NCBI GenBank assembly: GCA_003569205.1
Contig: BGOK01000007.1
Coordinates: 62,001 to 126,000, forward strand
DNA from: Verrucomicrobiota bacterium
GTDB taxonomy: Bacteria; Verrucomicrobiota; Verrucomicrobiia; Opitutales; UBA953
DNA: 64,000 nucleotides
Direction: 5' to 3'
Part shown: positions 38,128-48,459 of the stretch, in pieces
Numbering within the stretch: the first letter of the stretch is position 1
How the letters are laid out: each line of letters starts with the position of its first letter
The notes under the pieces: model-generated
The model's input: the letters and a program-made list of their open reading frames with translations, nothing else
Told to the model about the DNA's origin: nothing
Databases searched by the model: none
Program-made: the position numbers and the translations under genes

Positions 38128-39390
38128 ATGGAACGCCGCACCTTCCTCACCGCCCTAGGCCTAGCCCCGTTCGCCGCACAGCTGCCAGGCGCCACCACCG
38201 TCCACGCCCCCAAGGGCAAGGCCGAGCATTGCATCTTCATTTGGCTCGGCGGTGGCATGGGCCAAATCGACACCTTTGACCCCAAGGCGCTCGGTGATAA
38301 CAAAGCCACCAAGAAGAAGGCCGGCTCACTCTACCCTTCAATTGAGACCTCCGTAGCAGGCGTCCGCGTCTGCGAGCACCTCCCGCGCACGGCTAAGCTC
38401 ATGGAACACGTCACCGCCGTGCGCTCGGTCCACCACAAGGTCATCGACGAACACGCTTTTGCCACGAACCTGGTCCACACGGGGCGCATGGTGAGCGGTA
38501 ACGCCATCTACCCGTCCATCGGTTCCATCGTCGCGCACCGTCGCGGGGCCGTCGACCCGAAGGTCCCGGCCTACATGCTCATCGGCTTCCCGAACATCAG
38601 CCGCGGCCCGGGCTTCCTGGGCGTCAAGGATGGCTATATTTACTTGGTCGACACGCAGACGGGTCCCGCTGGCTTTGCACGGCCCGACGGGCTCACGGGC
38701 GACCGCGAGGCCGACCGACGGGCCCTGCTCGCCGCCACAGGCGAAGCGGCAGCCGATTCCGCCTTGGCTGAATACGCCGAAGCCCAGCGCGAAGCCTTCC
38801 GCCTCGCGGGGCCATCGTTCATGAAGCACTTCGACCTCACGAAAGAACCGGTGGACCTCCGCGCGTCCTACGGCGGCGAGTTCGGCCAGCGCTGCCTCTT
38901 GGCCCGTCGGCTCGTCGAGGGCGGGGTACGCTTCATCGAAGTCTCTCACAACCTGAACTTCATCAACGGCACTGGCTGGGACGCGCACAATGACGGCATC
39001 ACCAACCAACACGTCCTGATCCGCGAGCTCGATAACGCCCTCGCCGCGCTGACGACCGACCTTAAGTCCAAGGGCCTACTCGACAAGACGCTCATCGTGG
39101 TCGCGACGGAGTTTGGCCGTCCGGCGGAATTCGACGGACGCGGCGGCCGCGGCCACCAAGGCACGGCTTTCTCAATGGTCCTCGCCGGCGGCGGCCTCAA
39201 GCACTGCGGCGCCTACGGCTTCACGGATGACCTCTCCAAGAAGGTGGTGGAGAAACCGGTCAGCGTGCCCGACTTCCATGCGACCATACTCGCAGCGATG
39301 AACGTGGACACGAAGCATGACCTCATGGACGGCGCCCGCCCGGTACCTATCACGGACGGCGGCAAGCCGATCGCGGAGTTATTCGGCTGA
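38128..39390 (+). CDS. DUF1501 protein, Tat-exported
   Basis: A 420-residue partner of the upstream cytochrome protein. The start at 38128 gives a twin-arginine leader ([21 protein letters not shown]). DUF1501 blocks are [56 protein letters not shown] and [13 protein letters not shown]. Its sequence differs clearly from the 24101-25531 homologue, so the two pairs are not a recent duplication. Function unknown. Confidence 0.92.
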   Translation: MERRTFLTALGLAPFAAQLPGATTVHAPKGKAEHCIFIWLGGGMGQIDTFDPKALGDNKATKKKAGSLYPSIETSVAGVRVCEHLPRTAKLMEHVTAVRSVHHKVIDEHAFATNLVHTGRMVSGNAIYPSIGSIVAHRRGAVDPKVPAYMLIGFPNISRGPGFLGVKDGYIYLVDTQTGPAGFARPDGLTGDREADRRALLAATGEAAADSALAEYAEAQREAFRLAGPSFMKHFDLTKEPVDLRASYGGEFGQRCLLARRLVEGGVRFIEVSHNLNFINGTGWDAHNDGITNQHVLIRELDNALAALTTDLKSKGLLDKTLIVVATEFGRPAEFDGRGGRGHQGTAFSMVLAGGGLKHCGAYGFTDDLSKKVVEKPVSVPDFHATILAAMNVDTKHDLMDGARPVPITDGGKPIAELFG

Positions 39391-39570
39391 AGAAGCGAGG
39401 GGGCCGAACAAACACAGTGCAAAGGTGCAAAAGTGGAAAGGTGCACAGGTGGAGACAGGTGTAGGCAGGAGGGGACTAGTTGGCTGGAGTATGGTTGGCT
39501 TGGGGTTGTGCGGCGGCCTTCGGCCGACTGCTCATATTCCGCTTCCCCTTTGGCTCTTATTCCGGTCCCC
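39391..39570 (+). repeat. Intergenic module A, copy 3
   Basis: Immediately follows the DUF1501 stop: GAAGAAGCGAGGGG, GTGCAAAGGTGCAAAAGTGG, then the 116-bp core nearly identical to copy 2, with hairpin CGGCC-TTC-GGCCG. Confidence 0.9.
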
Positions 39571-39656
39571 CTTTTAACTCCCTTTTAAACGTTCTGTCTC
39601 GGACAGCGGATAGGAGTTGGCGGATAGCGGTTAGCGTACCCTGCCATCTTCCCAAT

Positions 39657-39723
39657 CCGTACTCTGTACTCTGTACTCTGTAATCCGTAATCCGCTAGGA
39701 CAACACGCAGTACTGCCCCTACC
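39657..39723. repeat. Heptamer repeat tract plus one REP-like hairpin
   Basis: TACTCTG units (39657-39692) are followed by a minus-strand GTAG-headed hairpin (39696-39723, stem with GTACTGCGTG on the other strand). No coding potential seen in the rest of 39571-39759. Confidence 0.75.
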
Positions 39724-39759
39724 TTTAAATCCCGCCTTATTTCGCCCTGCGAAAAAGAG

Positions 39760-39834
39760 TGGTGCTCCCGTTGGGAGTCGAACCCAAATCGCCGGCTTCG
39801 GAGGCCAGAATTCTATCCATTGAAATACGAGAGC
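39760..39834 (-). tRNA. tRNA-Arg (anticodon CCG)
   Basis: Read on the minus strand: acceptor stem GCTCTCG pairs with CGGGAGC (one G-T pair), discriminator A and encoded CCA; T arm GGGTTCGACTCCC; anticodon stem CTGGC/GCCGG around loop CTCCGAA gives anticodon CCG, which reads CGG. Length 75 with CCA. Confidence 0.92.
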
Positions 39835-39889
39835 GTCTTGTCATTCAAACAAGCGGACTGCAAAGGAGTCAAATACTTCCCGAAAGAGG

Positions 39890-40642
39890 CTATTTGGCGG
39901 ACTTTACCGCACCGGACTTCGCTCCACCTTTGGCATCCTTTAAGGGGTCGGGCTCCGGCTCCATCCGCTCGGGCACCGCCACGATACGCGGGACCTTGCG
40001 ATCAGGGTCGGGCACGATGAACAACAGATGACGCTGGCCAGGTTCTTTCACCCAGCTCGAACGCATCAGCGGTACGCTCTCAGTCTCACCTGCCTCCGGC
40101 GCAACGTCCACGAGTACATGGTAAATATCCCCAGCCTTACCCGGTGGTAGTTGAATCGCGGTCTGGCGGGGGGTGATGACGGCTTGGGCCGTACCGAGCT
40201 TCGAAAAGATTGTGCGCCCGCTGAGGTTAAACCAAAGCACCGCGCCTTCCGGCGCCTTGGTCCGCGAGAACTCGACAGGGAGCATGCGAAACGCCAAGGG
40301 GCCCGCTTCACCCGTCGGGAGCAGCACGACGAGTGGGGCATTCATGCCGTCTGGGATATCCACGAAGGGTGCGTCGGCCGGCAAGGGTTCAGCCTTGGTT
40401 GGTTCCTTGGTGGTCGCATACACCCGCACAAGGCCCGCCGTGAGCGCTAAGCGCTTAGTCGAAATCGAGAGACGCGGTAGATCGACTTCTTTGATTTCCT
40501 TCCCTACTACGAGAAAAACGCTCGCGGGGGCATCGTCCGGGGCCTGCACGTAGAGCAGACGGAGTGACCGAGAGGCTGAACCTTCCTGGGCCGAGACGAT
40601 CGCGGCCCAGCCAGTCAGGAGGAAAAGAAAGGGGCGGATCAT
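39890..40642 (-). CDS. Exported protein of unknown function, coupled to the giant prepilin-like gene
   Basis: A 250-residue protein with a signal peptide (MIRPFLFLLTGWAAIVSAQ). The rest is mostly beta-strand in character (LRLLYVQAPDDAPASVFLVV, VPLMRSSWVKEPGQRHLLFIV) and ends in a Lys/Ala/Gly tail. It overlaps the stop of the upstream prepilin-like gene by four bases (ATGA), so the two are made together; a role in the same surface structure is an inference. No family recognised. Confidence 0.75.
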   Translation of the reverse strand: MIRPFLFLLTGWAAIVSAQEGSASRSLRLLYVQAPDDAPASVFLVVGKEIKEVDLPRLSISTKRLALTAGLVRVYATTKEPTKAEPLPADAPFVDIPDGMNAPLVVLLPTGEAGPLAFRMLPVEFSRTKAPEGAVLWFNLSGRTIFSKLGTAQAVITPRQTAIQLPPGKAGDIYHVLVDVAPEAGETESVPLMRSSWVKEPGQRHLLFIVPDPDRKVPRIVAVPERMEPEPDPLKDAKGGAKSGAVKSAK

Positions 40643-43600
40643 AGGTCTTTAGGAGCTAGCCAACGGAAAGAGACGAGGCGCACACGCCGACCGAGGATAG
40701 CGTTGACGCGACGGTTATTCGACGAGGTCGGTAAAGTGACATCGCCTAACGGGGCTTCATGCGCCGGGACGGTAGCGTCCACGTAGTCAGGGATGCGCTG
40801 GTAGACGGCTTCGCACCACACCTTAGCGGTCGAACCGTTGACGAGCTGCGAAGTGCCCATGGCACGGACGACGAAGGTTTCATCACGGACGCTGATGACC
40901 GGCGAGAGGCGATCGAGGACGTCGGCCTGACGGGGCCAGCCGGGGAAACCAAAGGTGGAGGAGCCTTCCGCGGCCTTGGGGTGAAGGTAATCACCCTTCG
41001 ACCCAGCACCAGAGCTCGTCCAGTCACCGAGCGGGAGCTGCTGATCTAACCCACCAAAATCGCCGACCTTACTCGTGATCTTGCCAAGGTTCTTCGCGTT
41101 CACCGCTGGGTTAAGGCTGCTGATATTCTCCAGTGCCTTCAGGGCGGTACCCAAAGCCCCACTCAGCGTCGGGTCCAAGGGATTACCTGGCTGCGGAGTC
41201 GCCAGCTGACGATTCACGAATTCAGAGAGCGAGAGGAACGGGCCGCGGACCTTAACCTGCTTCACAATCTCCACGGCGAGCCTCTCGAGTTGGGTATCGG
41301 TGAGCGCAGCAAAACCCAGCACGGCACCGGAAGAACCGCCGGCGGTGACGGGCCCTTCGTGGGCAATGGACATACGGGCTAAGGGGTTATTCACGGCCGT
41401 GGCAACGCTGACCGTGCTATTACCGGGCTTGATGTACGGCACGGAAGTCGAACGGAGGTTACCGAGCAAGGCACGCCAAGCGACGACCGAGGTGCTGTTC
41501 ACGTTAAACTGGCCAGGGACGCGCAAGGTCGCCGCCACGCGCTGGTAAGCGACAGGCTGCGCTGGGATACCGGAGAAACCGCTCGTGCCGGTCACCGCGA
41601 GGTCAAAGAGTGCGGCGTTCGCATTCGGCAAGAACCACGAGTTCGGTAAGGTCGTCGTGCCCGCGGCAAAAGAGGTCCAATTCTTCTTCAGGCTGGTCAT
41701 GACCTCCGTATTCCAGACGTGCTCGGCGCCCTGGGACGGACGCAGCGAGGCCCAATCCGCGGGCAAGGGAGCCAGCGACGAGAAGAACCAATCGTCGAAG
41801 AGGACGTGGTTCAGGCAGTAGCTGTCGTCGTGCTGCAGAAATGCTTGGTGAATCTCATCGCGACTGCGTAAGTTACCCGCCATATCAATCCAGCGACCGA
41901 CGGCGTCGTCCGGCGGCAAGATCGGCGAAGCGTCGGCATTACCGATGAGTCCATAATGGAACGGCGGAGCGGGGTTGGTCGCGCGGATATCGCACCCCTG
42001 TAGTCCCGGAATCGACTGCACGGGCTTCACGGGGAGTTCCGCCACGGCGGCACGCTGGAGGCCAGTCGTGGGATCGAGGCCCGTGAGGATGAAACCGCCG
42101 TAATTGCTCGTGGGATCCGACTGCGGGCCGTTGAGGTCCGCGAAGCCCGTCATCGGCAGGAAGTAGAGGTCATACGGCGCATTCGCAGGATTCATCGCGC
42201 CCGCATACTGCACGCCACTGTTCGCAGAAGAATAGAAGCCGCCGACCCCTTCCCCATACTGGCCCACCATCGACACGGTGCTGGTATCGGCGACGTTGGC
42301 TGAAGCATACGGGAAGGCCGTGAGGACTCCGGCGGACTTCAGCCCGATCTCCGTATAGGTCGTAAAGGGCGAGGCCTGCAGGAAGCCCTTCGAAACGGTC
42401 TTCACCCCGGTACGGCTATTGTATTGCGACACGCCGTCATTGGAGAGGCGCAGGCCGAAGGCGAAGGTCCCAAACGCGCGCGGGGCCGCCGCCGCATCCG
42501 CCATGGTCTGCTGGAAGGGATACGGCGCATCCAGGCCGTAGAGCTGCTGGAACTGTGCGGTGCTCGTACCGACGAAACTGAAGCGTACCGGAGAATATCT
42601 ATAATTAGCAGGGTAGAAGTCGTAGTAGATGCCATCGCGGGCGACGGTCGTGTTATCGATGTTCTTGACCAACTGATAACGGAGGGACCCGGCGCCCGAC
42701 GGCGTTCCTGGCAAGGTCATCTGCCAACCGGAGCGACCACTCGCGACATAGCCTGGGGTGAGGTTGTAAGTGCCGCCAGAGCCCAAGGGAATCGAGATTG
42801 GGTTGCCCTCATTCATCGCAAAGACGCGTGTCTGACCAGGATCTAAAGTAATTTCCGAACCACCGCCGATGCGGAGCGTCACGCCGCCAGGAAAGTAGGA
42901 GCCCACGTGCTGCGTGACGCCGAAGCCGGCGCCGTCACTGCAGTTGATGTAAATCGGCAGGGACTGCCACTTACAGTAGGCGTTAAAACTGGGGACGGTG
43001 AGACGGACGTTAAAAGGATTCCAGAGCGTGACGACAGGCTGCGCAATGAAAGCTGCACTGGAACCCGAGGCCGACGAGGCGAAGACGTACTGAATACGGG
43101 CAATGAGGGGGTGACGATGGATACGCTCGTAATAGCTATACAGGCCTCCCGCGTTGGTCACCACCTCGGGCTGCGGCGGGAGCATCGTGGTGACGCCAGC
43201 TAGTTGCGGGTCCGGGTTCGTGACGTATTTACGATAGTGCAGGCAGAAGTCGGTGAGGTAGGCCCAGCTGCGGATGGGCGGGAAGGATGACAGGGACGCG
43301 TAGCCGCCGAAGTTCGTACCGCCGTCCGACGCGACGCCCGCCCCTGTGCCCCCGAGCGAACCGTAATCGGACCACCAATACATCAGCGCGTGGCGACGAC
43401 GATTACCGATGCCGCCGGCAGGAAACTGCGCGTCAGGCAGTGGACGCTGGAACGCGAGGTCGTAATCCGGATCGCCGCCATTGCGCGGGAGCTTCGCGGG
43501 CTTGAGGCGGAAGAGCGGCATCTTGCCCTGACGGCTAGAGTCGAGGACGTTGGCCCAATCCCAAGTTTCGGTGAACAGTGAAAGGTCCTTCCGCAAGCCA

Positions 43601-44631
43601 CCGGTTGCCGTGTTCGTCAGCAGGCCTTCGCCGTAGAGACTGACATCATGGAAACCAGCCTTGGCCAGCGGGGTCGGGGTCGCGTTCTTCAGCGCGTCGG
43701 TCAGGCGCGAGGCGTCTGCGGGCGTCGGTAAGAGGGGCACCGTCGGCGTCGATAACGGCTGATTGACGGGCATCGGCACAGCATTCGCGATGAGCGCTGG
43801 ATAGCCGATGGCTTCCAGGTCCGGCGCGCCGAAGGTCTTCGCACGCTGCGCCCAATCGAGGTTGTTCGAGCCCGCGGAAGTGGTGGCGACGTTCGGGATG
43901 AGCAGACGGACTTTCTGATTCTCGCCGCCGACCCACCAACAGAAATACCCCTGCGTGCCATCCGTCGTCGAACTCGCGGGCTGGCCGTCGACGAACGAAA
44001 TCGGCGTCGCGTGAATCTGTCGGACCGCTAGCGGATCGGTCGCCGAACCGACGAGGGGAACGCTACTGGTATTCGCGACGACCGCAGGCGGAGCCGGGGG
44101 CTTGACGGCTGTGCCGTTGGGCAAGGTGAACGTGGCGTTACCATAACCCATCTGATTCGAAAGCATCCAACCAAGGAAACGCGCGGTCGGTGCCGAGGTG
44201 GTATTAAAGGCCTTCAGCTTCGAGGAGTAGTCGGGCTTTTGCGGACGGCCAGCGTAGCGGCTATTCGCACGGATGTCGTGGTCATTACCTTCCCAACTCC
44301 GCCAGACGCCCATCACGGGATACTCGAAGGGATCCGCCCCCGGCGTGGAGACCGAGGAGATAGCCGGATCATCGTAGAGGGAGGCGGAGGCGGACACGCG
44401 GGTATCCGGGCCGAGGCGTTCTTGGAGTGCGGCGCCCGCCAAGCGGACGGCCCCCATGGCATTGAGCCGAGCCACGGCTTCGGCCTGCTTGATGGAAGCC
44501 AACGAGGACTCGACCTTGAGGAAGGAGGCGAGCACGACGACCACCATCACCATCATGGTCATGATGACCATGGATAGCACGAGGGAGAACCCCTGCCGTG
44601 GGCGGGGAGACTGTAAGGGGGTAGACTTCAC
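40639..44631 (-). CDS. Giant prepilin-like protein, Verru_Chthon cassette A type
   Basis: At 1330 residues, one of the largest proteins here. The N-terminus has a prepilin-like leader (RPRQGFSLVLSMVIMTMMVMVVVVLASF): basic stretch, Gly-Phe cleavage site and a ~22-residue hydrophobic helix, again without Glu at position 5. The central ~900 residues are beta-rich and Gly/Ser/Tyr-rich. The C-terminal part (VPGQFNVNSTSVVAWRALLGN, FVNRQLATP, ISVRDETFVVRAMG) parallels the protein at 9844-12414 (NVNSRDVDAWERLLT, VRGDTFIIRSRA). Probably part of a type II secretion/type IV pilus-like cassette peculiar to Verrucomicrobia. The start is a GTG. Confidence 0.75.
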   Translation of the reverse strand: MKSTPLQSPRPRQGFSLVLSMVIMTMMVMVVVVLASFLKVESSLASIKQAEAVARLNAMGAVRLAGAALQERLGPDTRVSASASLYDDPAISSVSTPGADPFEYPVMGVWRSWEGNDHDIRANSRYAGRPQKPDYSSKLKAFNTTSAPTARFLGWMLSNQMGYGNATFTLPNGTAVKPPAPPAVVANTSSVPLVGSATDPLAVRQIHATPISFVDGQPASSTTDGTQGYFCWWVGGENQKVRLLIPNVATTSAGSNNLDWAQRAKTFGAPDLEAIGYPALIANAVPMPVNQPLSTPTVPLLPTPADASRLTDALKNATPTPLAKAGFHDVSLYGEGLLTNTATGGLRKDLSLFTETWDWANVLDSSRQGKMPLFRLKPAKLPRNGGDPDYDLAFQRPLPDAQFPAGGIGNRRRHALMYWWSDYGSLGGTGAGVASDGGTNFGGYASLSSFPPIRSWAYLTDFCLHYRKYVTNPDPQLAGVTTMLPPQPEVVTNAGGLYSYYERIHRHPLIARIQYVFASSASGSSAAFIAQPVVTLWNPFNVRLTVPSFNAYCKWQSLPIYINCSDGAGFGVTQHVGSYFPGGVTLRIGGGSEITLDPGQTRVFAMNEGNPISIPLGSGGTYNLTPGYVASGRSGWQMTLPGTPSGAGSLRYQLVKNIDNTTVARDGIYYDFYPANYRYSPVRFSFVGTSTAQFQQLYGLDAPYPFQQTMADAAAAPRAFGTFAFGLRLSNDGVSQYNSRTGVKTVSKGFLQASPFTTYTEIGLKSAGVLTAFPYASANVADTSTVSMVGQYGEGVGGFYSSANSGVQYAGAMNPANAPYDLYFLPMTGFADLNGPQSDPTSNYGGFILTGLDPTTGLQRAAVAELPVKPVQSIPGLQGCDIRATNPAPPFHYGLIGNADASPILPPDDAVGRWIDMAGNLRSRDEIHQAFLQHDDSYCLNHVLFDDWFFSSLAPLPADWASLRPSQGAEHVWNTEVMTSLKKNWTSFAAGTTTLPNSWFLPNANAALFDLAVTGTSGFSGIPAQPVAYQRVAATLRVPGQFNVNSTSVVAWRALLGNLRSTSVPYIKPGNSTVSVATAVNNPLARMSIAHEGPVTAGGSSGAVLGFAALTDTQLERLAVEIVKQVKVRGPFLSLSEFVNRQLATPQPGNPLDPTLSGALGTALKALENISSLNPAVNAKNLGKITSKVGDFGGLDQQLPLGDWTSSGAGSKGDYLHPKAAEGSSTFGFPGWPRQADVLDRLSPVISVRDETFVVRAMGTSQLVNGSTAKVWCEAVYQRIPDYVDATVPAHEAPLGDVTLPTSSNNRRVNAILGRRVRLVSFRWLAPKDL

Positions 44632-44726
44632 CGTGACGTTACAAAATTAAACAACCCCTCGGACCTTGACCAGCGAATTACCCTATTTGAGTGAGAAAGA
44701 CGCCTCCTCTCCCTCCACCCTTCCCC

Positions 44727-46003
44727 TTACTTCGCCGGTAACGTTCGGTCGGCAAAATCGAGGTAATGCTTCCAATCTTCCTCGGTGACATCGTGCTTAC
44801 CGGCACGGTTATGGTAACCGAGGTCCTGCCCGACAGCCACGCCAACGGCGGGCGGCTCGGTCACCCCCAAGCCTTGGCGTCCCAGGAGTTTGAAGACGGG
44901 TTCAGCATACAAGGCCCGAGAAACTCGCCCTTGGGGTCAGCCCAACGGTCTTCGACAGCGCTGGCGACGTAGAGTGGACGGGGAGCCGTCAGCGCGAGGA
45001 CGTAATGCTGGTCCAGCGGCATGCGATCCTCGTGCTCGGCATAGGTGACATACTTGGGCGCGAACCAATGCGGGAAGCCACGGCCTTTATAATATCCAGC
45101 GATGACGCCGACCGTCTCACCAAAGATACGCTTACCGAGCGCGGCACCACCGCAACCAGACTCATTCGAGACGACGAGCGCGAAACGGGTGTCCTGCGCA
45201 CCAGCCCAGAGGGAAGCCTTCCCGAGGCGGGAATGTCCAATCACCGCGACGCGTTTGGCATCGACGGCGGGATTACGCTCCAAGGCGTCGAGCGCGCGTG
45301 AGAGGCCCCACGCCCAAGCGCCGATACAGGCCCAATCGTTGTCAGCACGGACCGCGGCGGGATCCTTCGACGCATAGGCGGCGCGGATGCCTTCCTTCCA
45401 ACCCTCTGGATGATCCGGCTCAAAATCACCGCAGTAGACCGTGGCCAAACCGTACCCACGCGAGACCAGCAGTTCCGCCTGCCAGCGCGACGCCTGGAGA
45501 CCGCGACCTTTGGCGGTGGCGCGGTTGTTCGACGTGACGTCGGCCCACTGCTTCGACACCCACGTCGAAGGCAAGAGCACGGCGGGGTCGTTCACGGTCG
45601 TGTGGTTGCCGCCGAAATTCAGTCCGAGAAACACGGGCGATGGGCCCTTCGCACCGTTCGGCGTATAGAGCAATAAGTCAAAGACGAGGCCGTCCTTGCC
45701 GCTGGGACGTACCTTATACTGCGTGCGCGTGGCCTTGCCACCGAGGGCATTCTTATCCGACTCCACCACCTCGATGATCGGCGCATCTTTCGGCGCAGCG
45801 GCCGCCGGGGTCACCCCGTAGATGTGATCCTGGACCAGCTTCATCACCTCACCTCGGCGCGTCTCGTTCCATTCCTTCGCCGTGGTCACCTTGTGGCCAT
45901 CATTGGCGATCAGCACGTCAGGCACCGTATACGGCGGCACCTTCGCCTCATCATCGATTGCCGGAGGCATGACTGCGGCCAGGAACAGCAGGGGGAGGAG
46001 CAT
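44727..46003 (-). CDS. CE15 glucuronoyl methylesterase, frameshifted near its end
   Basis: An exported alpha/beta hydrolase that would cut the ester between lignin alcohols and 4-O-methyl-glucuronoyl groups of xylan. ATG 46003 starts the signal peptide MLLPLLFLAAVMPPA. The CE15 nucleophile motif is GHSRLGKAS (Ser), the NESGCGGAALGKR block follows, and the final catalytic His should be in FPHWFAPKYV or the C-terminal part. Near 44913-44918 one base is missing: DPKGEFLG continues as LYAEPVFKLLGRQGLGV in the next frame, ending at 44727. Restored length is ~425 residues, normal for bacterial CE15. Confidence 0.88.
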
Positions 46004-46019
46004 AGCGCGACTATGGGGG

Positions 46020-46075
46020 TGGCCAGATACAGTGCAAACGTGCAAATCGGCCTCTCATACGCCTCGCGGGCTACC
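46020..46075 (+). repeat. Intergenic module A, partial copy
   Basis: GGCCAGATACAGTGCAAACG followed by TGCAAAT and a hairpin GCGGGC-TAC-C-GCCCGC. It lies between folA and the CE15 gene. Confidence 0.7.
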
Positions 46076-46568
46076 GCCCGCGCTCCCAAACTTCGAACGT
46101 ATACTTCAAACCATCGACTTCGCCGTCCTTCGACCAGGCAAGTTTAGTGAAGTGCCGATGCCAATCCGCCGGGAAGAAGCGATCACCGGAGAAGTCGCGG
46201 TGGATACGCGTGATGAAAAGTTTGGAGCAGAGCGGCAAGCCTTCGGCGTAGATGCGCTCGCCGCCCGTGATCCAGGTCGGGCCCGTCCACGGCATGGTCT
46301 CCGCGAGAGCCACGGCTGAGGTCAGGTCGGAGACTCGTTCCGCCCCGGGGAAGGCCTTGGCTGGGTCGCGGGAAACGACCACCGTCCCCCGCCCCTCCAA
46401 GGCCTTGCCGAGCTCGGCATAGCAGGCCGGGCCCTCGATCATGACCCCGCCCTTGGTTTGGTCCAAAAACCACGCCAGGTCCTCAGGGATATGCCACGGA
46501 AGGCGCCCTTCCCGACCGATTACGCCGTTTTGGGCGACGGCGACGATGCACTGGATGGGCTTAGCCAC
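46071..46568 (-). CDS. folA: Dihydrofolate reductase
   Basis: A 165-residue DHFR, which makes tetrahydrofolate with NADPH. The motifs IVAVAQNGVIGREGRLPWHIPEDLAWF (quoted in pieces: NGVIG and LPWHIPED with the substrate-binding Asp), VVVSRD and ITGGERIYAEGLPLC (NADPH-binding GG) are all present. The start is GTG at 46568. It diverges from the chaperone gene at 46663. Confidence 0.93.
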   Translation of the reverse strand: MAKPIQCIVAVAQNGVIGREGRLPWHIPEDLAWFLDQTKGGVMIEGPACYAELGKALEGRGTVVVSRDPAKAFPGAERVSDLTSAVALAETMPWTGPTWITGGERIYAEGLPLCSKLFITRIHRDFSGDRFFPADWHRHFTKLAWSKDGEVDGLKYTFEVWERGR

Positions 46569-46662
46569 GCCGCAGGGTTAGGCGGAAATCGGGCCTGTGC
46601 AAGCGCAAGGGCGGGTGCCTCGACTGATTGACAGCGGCCAAAGGGCTTACCAAGGTGGCGGG

Positions 46663-48255
46663 ATGATTACCTGGCTCCAAAACGCCACCTCCAAGCACCA
46701 CCGTCTGATCTTCAGCTTCCTGCTCGTCGTGATTGTCGGCTCGTTCGTCTTCTACGGCTACGGCACGAGTGGCGCAACGGACACCAACACCCGGATATAC
46801 CTCGGGTACGACCTCAACAACGCCAAGCTCCAGACCCGCTACCGTGACTCCCTCGCGTTCGCGAGTTTCACCGGCCAGCGCAACGAAGGTCGTTCCCTCT
46901 TCCAGTATGTCGCCGAGCTCAGCCTTGCCGACTCCCTCCGTATCCCCAATCCTTCCGATAGCGAAGTGCGTAAGCTCGCCCTCCTCGCGACCGCGGGCGC
47001 CGACGGCAAGGAGAACCTCGATAACCTCAACAAGTTCGTCGACTACGCCACCAAGGCCCTCAACACCTCCGACGTCGAGACCCGCGCACGCTTTGAAGGC
47101 TACCTGCAGGACTCCTGGCGCGTAAACAAGTCCGTCGCCCTACTCTCTGGCCCCGGCCACGCCACCACCGCCCAAATCAAGCGCCTCATCCAGCGCGAGA
47201 AGACGCTCTGGACCGTCGACGCGGCGACCTTCTCCAACGCCAACTTCAAGACGACCGTCGCGGACGACGAAGCCAAGGCTAAGGCTGCTTTCGAAGCGAA
47301 CAAGGAAGCCTACCGCCTCCCCGCCAAGGTCGAGGTCACCGTGGTATCCTTCACCAAGACCGAGCCCGACACTTCCGCCATCACCGACGACGAGATTGTC
47401 CTCGAGGGCTACAACGTGGCCGAGAAGTTCAAGTTCGAGCCAGGCAAAATCAAGGAACAGGCGCTCGCTCGCCGTGCGGATATTGAGAAAATCATCCGGG
47501 CCGACCGCGCCCTCCGCAACCTCGCTGGCAAGATGGGCGAAGAGCTCGGCGACAAGTTCCCGACGGAAGCCCACAAGGCCGACTCCAAGGCCTTCAACGC
47601 CTGGCTCACGGCCCAAGGAGCCAAGCTCACGACCCTCGCTGCCTACGAAGTGAACAACCCTCCGACCCAAGCCAAGATCCCTGCCGAAGCCCTCCGCCTC
47701 GCCAGCGAGTTGACTGAAACAGAATGGCGCACGGATATGTTCCGCGCCGAAGACGCCGCCATCTTCGTACTCCTCAACAAGCGCATCGAATCCCGCCTCC
47801 CGGCCTTTGAAGAAGTTAAGGCCCTCGCGCTATCCAACTGGCGCAGCAACGAGCGCGGCCGCCTCCAGGCTGAAGAGCTCAGCCGCATCACTAAGCGACT
47901 CCAAGAAGATGCCGCCGCCGGCAAGGCCTTCACCGAAAGCGCCAAGGCCCTCGGCCTAACGACTTCGACGCCCGCCCCCTTCACCGTCGTGACGACGCCT
48001 GAGAACCTCTCCGGCATCAACGAAAGCACTGGCCAAGTCCTTGAAGTCGCCGGCGTCGGCAAGATCACCACGGGCATTCGCACTGGCAACGGCGACACCG
48101 TCTTCCTCCGCGCCGCCAAGGCCGAGAAGCCGAAGGACGACGCCACCGAAGTTGAAGTCAAGCAACTCGTCGCCCGCTTCACGCAGCGCAACGCCTACTT
48201 CACCGCCCAAGGCCTCGTGCAGGAATTGACGGAAGTGCCGGAAGAGAAGAAATAA
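46663..48255 (+). CDS. PpiD/SurA-like membrane-anchored periplasmic chaperone
   Basis: A 530-residue protein with one N-terminal membrane helix (HRLIFSFLLVVIVGSFVFYGYG) and a long, mostly helical periplasmic part, the layout of PpiD and other SurA_N proteins that help outer-membrane proteins fold. No parvulin-type isomerase domain is evident, although DTSAITDDEI and later segments have the Asp/Thr pattern of the linker. The ATG at 46663 is preceded by AAGGTGGCGGG, which includes a ribosome-binding-like AGGTGG, and starts at the membrane anchor. Assigned by architecture and weak similarity. Confidence 0.65.
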   Translation: MITWLQNATSKHHRLIFSFLLVVIVGSFVFYGYGTSGATDTNTRIYLGYDLNNAKLQTRYRDSLAFASFTGQRNEGRSLFQYVAELSLADSLRIPNPSDSEVRKLALLATAGADGKENLDNLNKFVDYATKALNTSDVETRARFEGYLQDSWRVNKSVALLSGPGHATTAQIKRLIQREKTLWTVDAATFSNANFKTTVADDEAKAKAAFEANKEAYRLPAKVEVTVVSFTKTEPDTSAITDDEIVLEGYNVAEKFKFEPGKIKEQALARRADIEKIIRADRALRNLAGKMGEELGDKFPTEAHKADSKAFNAWLTAQGAKLTTLAAYEVNNPPTQAKIPAEALRLASELTETEWRTDMFRAEDAAIFVLLNKRIESRLPAFEEVKALALSNWRSNERGRLQAEELSRITKRLQEDAAAGKAFTESAKALGLTTSTPAPFTVVTTPENLSGINESTGQVLEVAGVGKITTGIRTGNGDTVFLRAAKAEKPKDDATEVEVKQLVARFTQRNAYFTAQGLVQELTEVPEEKK

Positions 48256-48289
48256 GCGAAGGAAGTCGGAGACTTCCGACAAGGGGACT

Positions 48290-48450
48290 GGTACAGACTA
48301 GATGCAGTGCAAACGTGCAAAGGTGGAAATGTGCACAGGTGAAGAAGCGAGGGGACTGGTGGGCTGGAGTATGGTTGGCTAGGGGTTGTGTGGCGGCTTC
48401 GCCGCCTGCTATCTTTCCGCTTTCCCGTTTCGCTCCCTTTGCACGACTTC
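48290..48450 (+). repeat. Intergenic module A, copy 4
   Basis: Contains GTGCAAACGTGCAAAGGTGG, GAAGAAGCGAGGGG (here after, not before, the GTGCAAAG block), TTGGCTAGGGGTTGTG and hairpin GGCGGC-TTC-GCCGCC. Confidence 0.85.
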
Positions 48451-48459
48451 GCATCTCAG

